The notes below the pieces were generated by a model. That model saw only the letters and a program-made list of their open reading frames with translations, was not told the DNA's origin and ran no database searches. A stretch of DNA of 23,846 bases from the NCBI GenBank assembly GCA_023429855.1, contig JAEZDB010000333.1, positions 1 through 23,846 of the forward strand, given 5' to 3'. The position numbers and the translations under genes were made by a program. This DNA comes from Actinomycetes bacterium. GTDB lineage: Bacteria; Actinomycetota; Thermoleophilia; Solirubrobacterales; Solirubrobacteraceae. Shown here piece after piece: positions 6,971-14,045 of the stretch. Each line of letters starts with the position of its first letter. Positions within the stretch are counted from its first letter, which is position 1.

Positions 6971-7948
6971 CTAGCCCGGGGTGCCGGTCTTCTCGAAGTC
7001 GATCACGTCGCGCAGGATGTCGTCGAGGTTTCGCTCTGCGCGCCAACCGAGCGCTTCGTAGATCTTCGTCGTGTCTGGAATGCGGCGTCGCATGTCCTCG
7101 AAACCTCGCGCATAGGCGACGTCGTACGGGACCGTGACGACTTGCGAGGTCGACTCGGTGGCGGCGATGACACGCTCAGCGAGTCCACGGATCGTGATCT
7201 CCTCGGTTGCTCCCACGTTGAAGACCTCGCCGTAGTGCGACCCGCTCTCCATCAGGCCGGTCAGCGCTCGGACGGCGTCGGCCACATGACCGAAACAACG
7301 GGACTGGCCGCCATCGCCAAAGACCTGCAGGTCGCGACCTGCGAGCGCTCCGCGAACGAAACGCGGGACGACCATCCCGTACTGACCGGTTTGGCGCGGC
7401 CCGACGGTGTTGAACAACCGAACGACGAGCGTCGGGAGTTTGCGCTCGTGCCAATAGGCGATGGCGAGATACTCATCGATCGCCTTGGAGCAGGCGTAGG
7501 CCCAGCGGCCCTTGCTCGTCGCGCCCATCACGAGGTCGCCGTCTTCATGGAACGGCAGCTGCGTCGACTTGCCGTAGACCTCAGAGGTCGACGCGATCAG
7601 GACGGGCGTGCTCTTCTTGGCCGCTGCCGCGAGCACGACCTCCGTGCAGTGGACGTTGGTCTCGATGGTTCGCACCGGCGACTCGACGATCAGGTCGACC
7701 CCGACGGCCGCAGCCAGGTGGTAGACGACGTCGGCTTCGTCGACGAGTTCCTCCACGAGCGTCGTGTCGACCGCCGACCCGATCGTCAGCTCGAGGTTCG
7801 GGTGCTCTCGCACGTGGCTGAGGTTTGCGATGGCTCCGGTCGAGAGATCGTCGAGGACATGCACGTGGTGCCCAGCCTGCAGCAGCGCGTCGCTCAGGTG
7901 GGACCCGATGAAGCCTGCACCGCCGGTGATGAGTACGCGCATTGCCAC
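6971..7948 (-). CDS. extended SDR nucleotide-sugar epimerase/decarboxylase (GalE/UXS-like)
   Basis: This is a 325-residue extended short-chain dehydrogenase. The Rossmann motif is ITGGAGFIG (7-15). LDDLSTG (32-38) suits an NAD-binding acidic residue, and STSEVYGKS (120-128) gives the catalytic Ser/Thr. Tyr151 and Lys155 in YACSK complete the active site. The C-terminal half has RLFNTVGPRQTGQYGMVVPRF and a sugar-nucleotide-binding FGDGGQSRCFGHVAD region. This resembles UDP-glucuronate decarboxylases and UDP-glucose 4-epimerases; motifs alone do not separate them. Either would supply a sugar donor (UDP-xylose or UDP-galactose type) in the cytoplasm. The start is a GTG at 7948, or the internal ATG at 7942; neither has a clear ribosome-binding site. 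It is the first gene of the minus-strand unit that continues into the polymerase fusion. Confidence 0.85.
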   Translation of the reverse strand: MAMRVLITGGAGFIGSHLSDALLQAGHHVHVLDDLSTGAIANLSHVREHPNLELTIGSAVDTTLVEELVDEADVVYHLAAAVGVDLIVESPVRTIETNVHCTEVVLAAAAKKSTPVLIASTSEVYGKSTQLPFHEDGDLVMGATSKGRWAYACSKAIDEYLAIAYWHERKLPTLVVRLFNTVGPRQTGQYGMVVPRFVRGALAGRDLQVFGDGGQSRCFGHVADAVRALTGLMESGSHYGEVFNVGATEEITIRGLAERVIAATESTSQVVTVPYDVAYARGFEDMRRRIPDTTKIYEALGWRAERNLDDILRDVIDFEKTGTPG

Positions 7949-8004
7949 GATGATGAACTATCCGCCGGGTCACACACAGCGTGGGGTCTGCTTGACTAGC
8001 GCGC
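7949..8004. promoter_or_regulatory. 56-bp divergent intergenic region
   Basis: This gap separates the SDR gene (minus) from the GT4 gene (plus), so both promoters should lie here. TAGTTC on the minus strand (7955-7960) ends 6 nt before the GTG start at 7948 and is one base off TANNNT. TTGACT (7992-7997) is on the plus strand but has no matching -10. Neither is convincing. Confidence 0.3.
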
Positions 8005-9120
8005 GTGTCCGCAGTCCCAGACTCGCCCCTCGTGGCCGTCGATCTCCATATCTCCGACCGTCCGGGGATGGAGGCGTCCGGAGTGGGCCGCTACGCGATC
8101 GAGGCGACGCGGGCGCTGATCGCCGCTCGGCCTGACTGGCGGTTCACCGTGTTCACGAACCGGCCTGAGCTCGTCGCGGGTACGGGCGCCGCGGTGCGGA
8201 GCACCCGTCTTCCGGCCGACCGGGCCGCCGCCCGCGTCGCGTGGCTCCACGCGGCGGCCGTGGCCGACGGCGCCGCTCGCCGCGCTGACTGCTGGGTCTC
8301 GATGGCATTCACACTTCCTGTGTGGTGGCGAGGTCCGGCGGTCGTGACGATCCACGACCTGGTGTTCATCGACCACGACGACACGTATTCCTCGCGGTTG
8401 CGTGCGGCCTACGCAGCACGCGCCACACGCGCCGCCGCGAAGCGAGCCTCCGCGGTCGTCTGCGGCTCGGCCGAGACGCGCGAACGGCTGACTGCCGTCC
8501 TCGGCACGCCGCCGGGCCGCGTGTCCGTCGTGCCGTACGGCGTCAGCGATGCGTTTCAGCCCGCCGCGATCGCGGGTGATGCGGGCGCTGGTGGTTTCGT
8601 GCTGGCTGTCGGCACCTTTGAGCCGCGCAAGGGGCTCGACACGCTGCACGCGGCGATGCGTCGGCTCAACGCGAGCCGCGCCGAGCCGGTGCAGCTCGTC
8701 GTTGCCGGCCGACCAGGCTGGGGTGCGGAAGCCACGGTCGCGGCACTGCGCGCAGACCCGAACGTGACGGTCGTGGAAGGCCCGTCCGACGACGAGCTCG
8801 CGGAGCTGTACCGAGGCGCCGGGCTGCTGGCCTTCCCCTCTCGCGCCGAAGGGTTTGGCCTCCCCGTCGCTGAAGCGATGGCCTGCGGCTGCCCCGTGGT
8901 CAGCTCCGATCTTCCCTCGGTTCGCGAGTTTGCAGGCGACGCCCCGATCTACGTGGCGGTCGGCGACGACAGCGCGCTCGCTGAAGCCGTCGCGTCGATG
9001 CTGGATGATGCCGAGACGCGCCGCCGCCATGTGGCTCGCGGCGTGGAGCTGGCCTCGGGCCTGCGATGGAAGCGAGTTGGCGAAACGATCGCCGGTCTGG
9101 TCGAGAAGGCAACGGTATGA
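8005..9120 (+). CDS. GT4-family glycosyltransferase (GT-B fold)
   Basis: The 371-residue cytoplasmic glycosyltransferase starts at GTG 8005. The N-terminal acceptor domain has ASGVGRYAIEATRAL (24-38) and VTIHDLVFIDH (114-124). The C-terminal donor domain begins at FVLAVGTFEPRKGLD (198-212), where Arg208/Lys209 would bind the donor diphosphate. It carries the EX7E motif (Glu282 and Glu290) in the stretch from SRAEGFG to AEAMACGCPVV. This pattern fits GT4 mannosyl-, rhamnosyl- or glucosyltransferases of polysaccharide loci; the sugar cannot be read from sequence. It is first in a three-gene plus-strand unit, and its stop overlaps the start of the next gene by 4 nt (ATGA), which suggests coupled translation. 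Confidence 0.9.
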   Translation: MSAVPDSPLVAVDLHISDRPGMEASGVGRYAIEATRALIAARPDWRFTVFTNRPELVAGTGAAVRSTRLPADRAAARVAWLHAAAVADGAARRADCWVSMAFTLPVWWRGPAVVTIHDLVFIDHDDTYSSRLRAAYAARATRAAAKRASAVVCGSAETRERLTAVLGTPPGRVSVVPYGVSDAFQPAAIAGDAGAGGFVLAVGTFEPRKGLDTLHAAMRRLNASRAEPVQLVVAGRPGWGAEATVAALRADPNVTVVEGPSDDELAELYRGAGLLAFPSRAEGFGLPVAEAMACGCPVVSSDLPSVREFAGDAPIYVAVGDDSALAEAVASMLDDAETRRRHVARGVELASGLRWKRVGETIAGLVEKATV

Positions 9121-10016
9121 ACGAGTCCCCCGACACCACCGACGAGGCGAGCAGCCGTGGCCTGCGGCGGTACCTGATCGACGGCGCCATCGCCGTGGTC
9201 GGCGTGCTGGCACTCACCGGCGGCGTGCTCGCGTCGCTCTCCGGTGGCGACGACGTCCCCCGCGGGACGACAGCCACAACCCCGGAGATCGTCGCCTTGC
9301 CAAGCCCGCTGACGGTGTCGGGCGCCTACGCGCCTGAGCCCGGCACTTCTGGACGTCAGTGGGTTTGGCTGCGCGACCGCGGTGCGTTCGTCGGCTCGGA
9401 AGCGAGTGCGTCCGCGCCGTACCTGGCGTTTCGGGCGCTGTCGCTCCGGTCGGCTCGGACCCTCACCGTCGGAGGCACTGCCGTCAAGCTGGGGACCCGT
9501 CCGCAGAGCTACATCGTGCGTCCCCGCACCTCGCGTGGGCGCCGCGTGCCGCTCACCGTCTCGCCCGGTCCAGCGCAGGTCTCCGCCGCGGATCGCCGCA
9601 AAGTCAGTGCGTTTCTCACGGGTGCCGTCGCTTCGACCAAGCCGAACTTCGCCCTCCCCGGACAAGGCTTCTTCGACCAAGAGACCGACGCGAGGGGCAC
9701 CTTCTACTGGATGGGGACCAAGGGCACCGTCGATCTCATCTCGAGCGGCCGTCCGAGCAAGGACGGCGCGAAGGTGCGTTTCGTGGTGTGGTCGCCCGCG
9801 CCTCGTACCGTCTTGGTGCGCCGACAGGGCGATGACGGCGACGACGACGTCCGCGTGCTCGTGCCGGCTGGCCGAGACACCGCCATTGAAGTCGACGACG
9901 TCGCGTTGGTCGGTGGTCGTCGGCAGCTGCTGCTCACGACCGATGGCGGCTCGAGCACCTCCGCTGATCCCCGGAAGCTCTCGATCCAGCTGCGTAGCGC
10001 CCAGCTGACCCCGTGA
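9117..10016 (+). CDS. membrane-anchored extracytoplasmic protein with two related beta-rich domains
   Basis: No firm family is recognised. The 299-residue product has a short cytoplasmic N-terminus, one membrane helix (about 20-42) and an exterior part. I chose the start at ATG 9117, which overlaps the GT4 stop; an upstream in-frame start would overlap that gene by 55 nt. The exterior part seems to hold two diverged copies of one domain (about 70-172 and 183-297). Each has a Trp-centred strand (WVWLRDRGAFV and FYWMGTKGTV), then an aromatic strand ending in an Arg-rich turn (LAFRALSLRSARTLTV and RFVVWSPAPRTVLV), and ends alike (SAADRRKVSAFLTGA and TSADPRKLSIQLRSA). The pattern recalls beta-sandwich domains on actinobacterial glycan-assembly membrane proteins, from memory. 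It sits between a GT and a Wzy-like gene with 4-nt overlaps on both sides, so a role in assembly or export is likely but unproven. Confidence 0.7.
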   Translation: MNESPDTTDEASSRGLRRYLIDGAIAVVGVLALTGGVLASLSGGDDVPRGTTATTPEIVALPSPLTVSGAYAPEPGTSGRQWVWLRDRGAFVGSEASASAPYLAFRALSLRSARTLTVGGTAVKLGTRPQSYIVRPRTSRGRRVPLTVSPGPAQVSAADRRKVSAFLTGAVASTKPNFALPGQGFFDQETDARGTFYWMGTKGTVDLISSGRPSKDGAKVRFVVWSPAPRTVLVRRQGDDGDDDVRVLVPAGRDTAIEVDDVALVGGRRQLLLTTDGGSSTSADPRKLSIQLRSAQLTP

Positions 10017-11356
10017 ACGGAGCCCTGCTGCTCGCGGGGCTGCTGTTCCTCGTCGCGGCGATCCTTCGCCTCTCCGGGGTACGCGGCCCTCGCCTCGCCG
10101 TCGCGTTGATCATGATCACGGCGCCGCTGGAGGTCTACCGGACCGAGTTCGGGGCCGTCGGCAACGTGTCGCTGTTCCGTCTCGCGGTGTTGTTCGGGGT
10201 GTTGACCGTGCTGCGCGAACCGCGCGCCCTTCCGGCGATTCTTCGAAGCCGCGTCGTTCTCGCGCTGTTGGTGCTGCCGCTCGTGATGCTGATCAGCACC
10301 GGCTTGTTCAGCGACAACGCCCGGCTCGCGGCGGCCGTGTTCGGGCAGGCCCTCGTCGGCGTGCTGGCAGTGGTCGTCGTCCTCGCCCTGGCGTCGAAAT
10401 GCCCGCCACGCGATCCGATGTTCTTCTTTCTGGTTGGCGCAGGGGTCACCATCGTCCTCGCCGGTGCGCAGGGCATCGCCGAGGGTCTCGGTCAGCGCTG
10501 GCGCCTTCCGCTGCTCGATCAGCTGCCCGTTCCGCCGGGCCTCGAGGTCACGCGCAGCTACGGCTCGCGCATGATCGGCACTGGGCAGCTCCGCCTGCGG
10601 GCGGCGTTCGGAGACCCCAACCACACGGCGGCGTACCTGGTGCTCGTACTGGCGACCGTGTCGGCCTTCCTCAACGCCAAACCGCGGTTGTCTGTGGAAC
10701 GCCAGTTTGCGGTTGGCGCGTGGGTCCTGGGCATCCTTCTGGTCTTGCTCGCGACCCTTTCGCGGAGTGGCTGGCTCGCCGCGTTCGTCGGCGTGGCGCT
10801 GTTGTGTGCGGCAGTCCTCAGGGACCCCACCGCGCGTGCGTGGTTGCGCGCTCGGCGGCGCTACGTCGCCGGCGCGGTCTGCGTTCTCCTTCTGGCGCTG
10901 CCGCTCGCGGCCGGGCAGGTCCTGGCGAGGTTCGACAGCGCGCCACAGCAGAACGAAGTCTCGAACGCCGAGCATCGGGAGACCGCGCAAGTGGCCTTCG
11001 ATCAGTTCCGCGGATCGCCGGTCGTCGGGATCGGGCTCGCGGAGTTGGGCCCGATCCTGCTTCAGGGGCCCCGAACCTCGGGAGCGCACTCGAGCATGCT
11101 CACCATCGCGGCCGAGCTCGGAGCGGTCGGCTTGCTGGCCCTGGCGCTGCTGTTCGGCATCGTGCTCAGCACCCTTGTGAGGTGGGGGCAGCGGGCGATC
11201 GAGCAGCGATGGGTTGCGTGGTCACTCGCCGCTGGCTACGCCGGCTTCATCGTCGCCAACGGCTTCTACGACCTCTACCTCGACGACTACCACTGGGCGT
11301 TCATCGGTATGGCGATCGCGGCGTCGCGTCAGACCTGGGAGAGCGCTGCGGAGTAG
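10013..11356 (+). CDS. O-antigen ligase/Wzy-type polymerase
   Basis: This 447-residue polytopic membrane protein starts at GTG 10013, overlapping the previous stop (GTGA). About 10-12 hydrophobic helices are visible. The sequence has the hallmarks of the Wzy_C/O-antigen ligase family: RLRAAFGDPNHTAAYL, a helix ending in LATLSRSGWLA, a large outside loop with EVSNAEHRE, and GSPVVGIGLAELGPI followed by SGAHSSMLTIAAELGAVGLL with the family's His before a helix. Such enzymes polymerise undecaprenyl-linked repeat units or ligate finished chains outside the membrane. The window also holds a second Wzy/ligase-like domain in the fusion protein (3920-6964); division of labour between polymerase and ligase is possible. 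Its last 28 bp overlap the end of the convergent GT4 gene. Confidence 0.85.
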   Translation: MNGALLLAGLLFLVAAILRLSGVRGPRLAVALIMITAPLEVYRTEFGAVGNVSLFRLAVLFGVLTVLREPRALPAILRSRVVLALLVLPLVMLISTGLFSDNARLAAAVFGQALVGVLAVVVVLALASKCPPRDPMFFFLVGAGVTIVLAGAQGIAEGLGQRWRLPLLDQLPVPPGLEVTRSYGSRMIGTGQLRLRAAFGDPNHTAAYLVLVLATVSAFLNAKPRLSVERQFAVGAWVLGILLVLLATLSRSGWLAAFVGVALLCAAVLRDPTARAWLRARRRYVAGAVCVLLLALPLAAGQVLARFDSAPQQNEVSNAEHRETAQVAFDQFRGSPVVGIGLAELGPILLQGPRTSGAHSSMLTIAAELGAVGLLALALLFGIVLSTLVRWGQRAIEQRWVAWSLAAGYAGFIVANGFYDLYLDDYHWAFIGMAIAASRQTWESAAE

Positions 11357-12426
11357 ATCGCCTCGTGCGCGGCCGCGAGCGACGGCTCGCTGAACCGCTC
11401 GATGGCCCAGCGGCGAGCTGCGGAACCCATGGCGAGACGTCGCTCGGCATCGCTGGCAAGGCCGTTGATCGCCGCAACGAGCGCCTCGTCGTCGCCAGCC
11501 GGCACAACGATTCCGGTCTCCCCGGGCTTGATGGCTTCCACGGTGCCAGTGCCCACGTCGGTCACGACCGCGGGGAGCCCAGTGGCCTGTGCCTCGATCG
11601 TGGCGATGCCAAAGCTCTCTGCCCGGCTTGTCGACGCGAGGACGAAGATGTCGGCGTCTTGCAGACGCCGAATCAGCTCGGAGTCGGAGACCCCGCCGAC
11701 GATCTCGACGTTGGCAAAGGGCGCCGCCAGCGCGCGCAGCTCCTCTTCGAGGGGCCCGCTGCCCACGATCTGGAGGTTGACCTCGAGTCGCGGTGCGAGC
11801 GCGATCAGGCGGTCGAATCCCTTGTAGTAGACGAGGCGTCCAGTCGCGACGAGCGTCGGTCGCGCTCGCGCTGGCCGACCGTTCGCGGGCGGAACGAAGC
11901 GGTCCGCGTCGACGGAGTAGGGGATCACGGAGATCCTCTCCCGGTGCGCGTCCAGCAGCGGAGAGGTGCGGCGCAGCGCCTCGGTACCGCTGACGATCGT
12001 CTGAGCTTGGTCCAACACGCGCCGCACGAGCGGTCCGTAGAGCGGCATGAGCGCCGCCTGGCGCACGATGTCGGCGTGGTAGGTCGCGACCAGCGGAACC
12101 CGCCGCCCGGTGGTCACGGCTGCGAGCTCCGAGACGGGGTTCGGCAGGTGCAGGTGGATAAGGTCCGGGCGTAGCCGCCGGACCCAGCGGAAGTACGCGG
12201 GGGTGAGGGGCGTTGAGAGTGCCCGTCCAAGCTGCCACACCGCAACCTCGGGCCCGTGATCATTCTGACGGACGCGCGTGGCGCTCAGTCCACGTCGCGC
12301 CACCAGCACGGCGCTTTCGTAGCTGGTCACCGAGCGCCGGAGTGCGTCGATATGGCGCTCGATCCCGCCGGGTACCTCGGGGTGCACGTCCTTGTAGACG
12401 TGCAGGACACGTGGCCGCGAGCTCAT
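11329..12426 (-). CDS. GT4-family glycosyltransferase
   Basis: A 365-residue GT-B enzyme. The N-terminal domain has HVYKDVHPEVPGGIERHI (9-26), a Gly-rich loop typical of GT4, and DLIHLHLPNP then ATYHADIVRQ with His117. The donor domain begins LVATGRLVYYKGFDRLI (192-208; Lys202) and has EX7E, Glu270 and Glu278, in SRAESFGIATIEAQATG. This resembles rhamnosyl/mannosyltransferases of capsule and exopolysaccharide clusters. Donor and linkage are unknown. Its ATG overlaps the stop of the upstream GT2 gene by 4 nt (ATGA), so the two are probably translated together and may add successive sugars. The 3' end overlaps the convergent polymerase gene by 28 bp. Confidence 0.9.
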   Translation of the reverse strand: MSSRPRVLHVYKDVHPEVPGGIERHIDALRRSVTSYESAVLVARRGLSATRVRQNDHGPEVAVWQLGRALSTPLTPAYFRWVRRLRPDLIHLHLPNPVSELAAVTTGRRVPLVATYHADIVRQAALMPLYGPLVRRVLDQAQTIVSGTEALRRTSPLLDAHRERISVIPYSVDADRFVPPANGRPARARPTLVATGRLVYYKGFDRLIALAPRLEVNLQIVGSGPLEEELRALAAPFANVEIVGGVSDSELIRRLQDADIFVLASTSRAESFGIATIEAQATGLPAVVTDVGTGTVEAIKPGETGIVVPAGDDEALVAAINGLASDAERRLAMGSAARRWAIERFSEPSLAAAHEAIYSAALSQV

Positions 12427-13331
12427 TGCACGGGGCGCGGACCGGTGACGCCCGCCCGGTAGTCGCGGACGCCGCGCACGGTCGCCCGCAGCGCTCCGAC
12501 GCGATCGGGGGCACGCCGTGCCCGCGCCGCGTGGACGATGGCCACCCCGGCGATCCGGGCGGCTGACGTGATCGGGCCCGCGGGTGCATGCTCGTCGGCA
12601 ACGAGGAGCTGGTTTCGCGTGCCGTAGTAGAAGCTCGTCGACGAGTGCTCGCCGCCCTGCGCCATGGCGACTCGGTGGCGCACGACCGCGTCAGGCGTAA
12701 ACCGGATGTGCCAACCCGCTTTGCGGATCCGAAGGGAGAGATCGACGTCTTCATAGAGGAAGTACAGGTCGTCGTCGAAACGCCCGACGGTCTCCAGGAC
12801 CTCGCGCCGAATCAGGACGGCCGCACCGGTGAAGCGCTCGGTGTCGCGCGCCGGCCCTGCGGCCGACGTCGGCTCGCGATACCCCGTCATTCGCCCGTGG
12901 CGCACCTTGCGCGCGTCGAACGCTCCGCCAGCCGACCAGATGACGTCGGGGTCGTCGGCAAAGGTCAGCAGCGGTGCGACGGCGCCCACGCCGGGCTCCA
13001 GGGCGTGAACGAGGGCGTCAACCGCGCCTGGCTCGACCAGGGTGTCGTTGTTGAGGATCAGGACCGCTTCAGCGGGTCCCGCAAGCGCGGCCTCGATACC
13101 GAGGTTGTTGCCGCCCGCGTACCCGAGGTTGGTGTCGGAGGTGATGACCTGGACGCCCGGGAAGGCTTCGCGAACCGCGTCGCCGCCTCGATCGGCCGAC
13201 GCGTTGTCGACCACGCAGATCTGGAGTGATGGCCAACCGCAGGCCTGGAGCGACCCCAGGCAGTCGAGGGTGAGCTCGATTCCGGAGTAATGCAGAACGA
13301 CCGCGGTGATCGATGTGGGTGGGCTCGTCAC
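12423..13331 (-). CDS. GT2-family glycosyltransferase (rhamnosyltransferase-like)
   Basis: A 302-residue GT-A enzyme starting at GTG 13331. It has the GT2 opening AVVLHYSGIELTLDCLGSL (10-28), the nucleotide-binding VVDNASADRGG (40-50), NLGYAGGNNLGI (68-79) and the DxD-equivalent ILNNDT (92-97) for the metal. TGAAVLIRREV and the catalytic-base region YFLYEDVDLSLRIRKAGW follow. This arrangement is typical of WbbL/RfbF-like rhamnosyltransferases, although sugar specificity cannot be fixed. It is first in a two-gene unit with the GT4 gene. The start has no Shine-Dalgarno. A TAAGCT -10-like hexamer ends 8 nt before it, within 24 bp shared with a divergent kinase gene. Confidence 0.9.
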   Translation of the reverse strand: MTSPPTSITAVVLHYSGIELTLDCLGSLQACGWPSLQICVVDNASADRGGDAVREAFPGVQVITSDTNLGYAGGNNLGIEAALAGPAEAVLILNNDTLVEPGAVDALVHALEPGVGAVAPLLTFADDPDVIWSAGGAFDARKVRHGRMTGYREPTSAAGPARDTERFTGAAVLIRREVLETVGRFDDDLYFLYEDVDLSLRIRKAGWHIRFTPDAVVRHRVAMAQGGEHSSTSFYYGTRNQLLVADEHAPAGPITSAARIAGVAIVHAARARRAPDRVGALRATVRGVRDYRAGVTGPRPVQ

Positions 13332-13355
13332 CGGGAGCTAGCTTAAACTGCTCTG
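13332..13355. promoter_or_regulatory. 24-bp bidirectional promoter with overlapping -10 elements, probably leaderless
   Basis: Only 24 bp separate two divergent start codons. On the plus strand TAAACT (13344-13349) ends 6 nt before GTG 13356, the exact spacing of a -10 box to a transcript starting at the codon itself. On the minus strand TAAGCT (13345-13340) ends 8 nt before GTG 13331. The two hexamers share two base pairs. No Shine-Dalgarno fits on either side. Both genes are therefore likely leaderless or nearly so, and transcribed from one symmetrical element. Confidence 0.55.
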
Positions 13356-14045
13356 GTGTCGACCTCACTCCTCGCTCAGCGTCCGCCCTCCACCGTCGTG
13401 GCCTTCTCCGCGCAGGATCCCGCCACGATGGTCTGGCTCGACGTCGACCGCGACATCGTCGTCAAACACGGTCTCGACAGCGCTGCGATCGGTCAGCTTC
13501 ATCGGGAGACCGAACTGCTCGCGGCCGCTGGGCGCCTCGTCGGCCTCAGCGTGCCAGCCGGGAAAGCCACACCGACTGGCTCGGAGTTCGCGCACGTACG
13601 CGGGGTGACGCTCGGACGATGGCTGTGGGGGGCGCGTCGGAAGCCGCGGCGCGACCTCTGGGAGCAGGCGCTTGCCGTCGCCGTGCAGCTTGACCGAGGG
13701 GCCGCTGGCTCGACCCACCCGGACTTCACCGTCGAGAACCTGCTCGTGGGGCGTCGGCGGGCGCTGACCCTCATCGACTGGAAAGAGGAGCAGGCGGCTG
13801 ATGAGGGCCTTCCGGTAGCGCTGGCGAGCCTGGTCGCCTCAGCGATCGGCTACCGGTCAGTCGACGTCGACGGCCGATGGCAGCAGTTGCTGGCGCTGAG
13901 CCCTGCACTGTCGCGGCACTGTGGCCCTGGTCTCGCCGCGGCGGTCCGCGACCGCGAGATCTTGAGTTTGCGGGGCATTGGCGGAGGCGTTCGCGATCGG
14001 CTCGCGGACCTGATCGCTGCGGAGGTCAGCCCTTCCGGGCAGTGA
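13356..14045 (+). CDS. compact APH-like kinase/phosphotransferase
   Basis: A 229-residue protein with a minimal aminoglycoside-phosphotransferase/choline-kinase-like fold, shorter than usual APH enzymes (about 260-300). Visible parts are the ATP-binding lysine in DIVVKHG (Lys37), a helix Glu (51 or 53), a hinge region FAHVRGVTLGRWLW (78-91), the catalytic loop HPDFTVENLLV (Asp123, Asn128) and the metal motif LIDWKEE (Asp141). The key residues are intact, so catalysis is plausible; the substrate is unknown. It stands alone on the plus strand, back to back with the GT2 gene and convergent with a methyltransferase, overlapping it by 20 bp. Possible roles are sugar or lipid phosphorylation, or modification of the glycan end. 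GTG start, probably leaderless. Confidence 0.7.
   Translation: MSTSLLAQRPPSTVVAFSAQDPATMVWLDVDRDIVVKHGLDSAAIGQLHRETELLAAAGRLVGLSVPAGKATPTGSEFAHVRGVTLGRWLWGARRKPRRDLWEQALAVAVQLDRGAAGSTHPDFTVENLLVGRRRALTLIDWKEEQAADEGLPVALASLVASAIGYRSVDVDGRWQQLLALSPALSRHCGPGLAAAVRDREILSLRGIGGGVRDRLADLIAAEVSPSGQ

Noticed and set aside
5151..7046. Long minus-strand frame (631 codons) overlapping the fusion and SDR genes
   Set aside because: It is a frame-shifted shadow of the transferase/ligase fusion, rich in Arg, Gly and Pro, with no recognisable motif.
10399..12174. 591-codon plus-strand frame spanning the polymerase and GT4 genes
   Set aside because: It crosses from one real gene into the antisense of another, and its product has no domain or membrane pattern.
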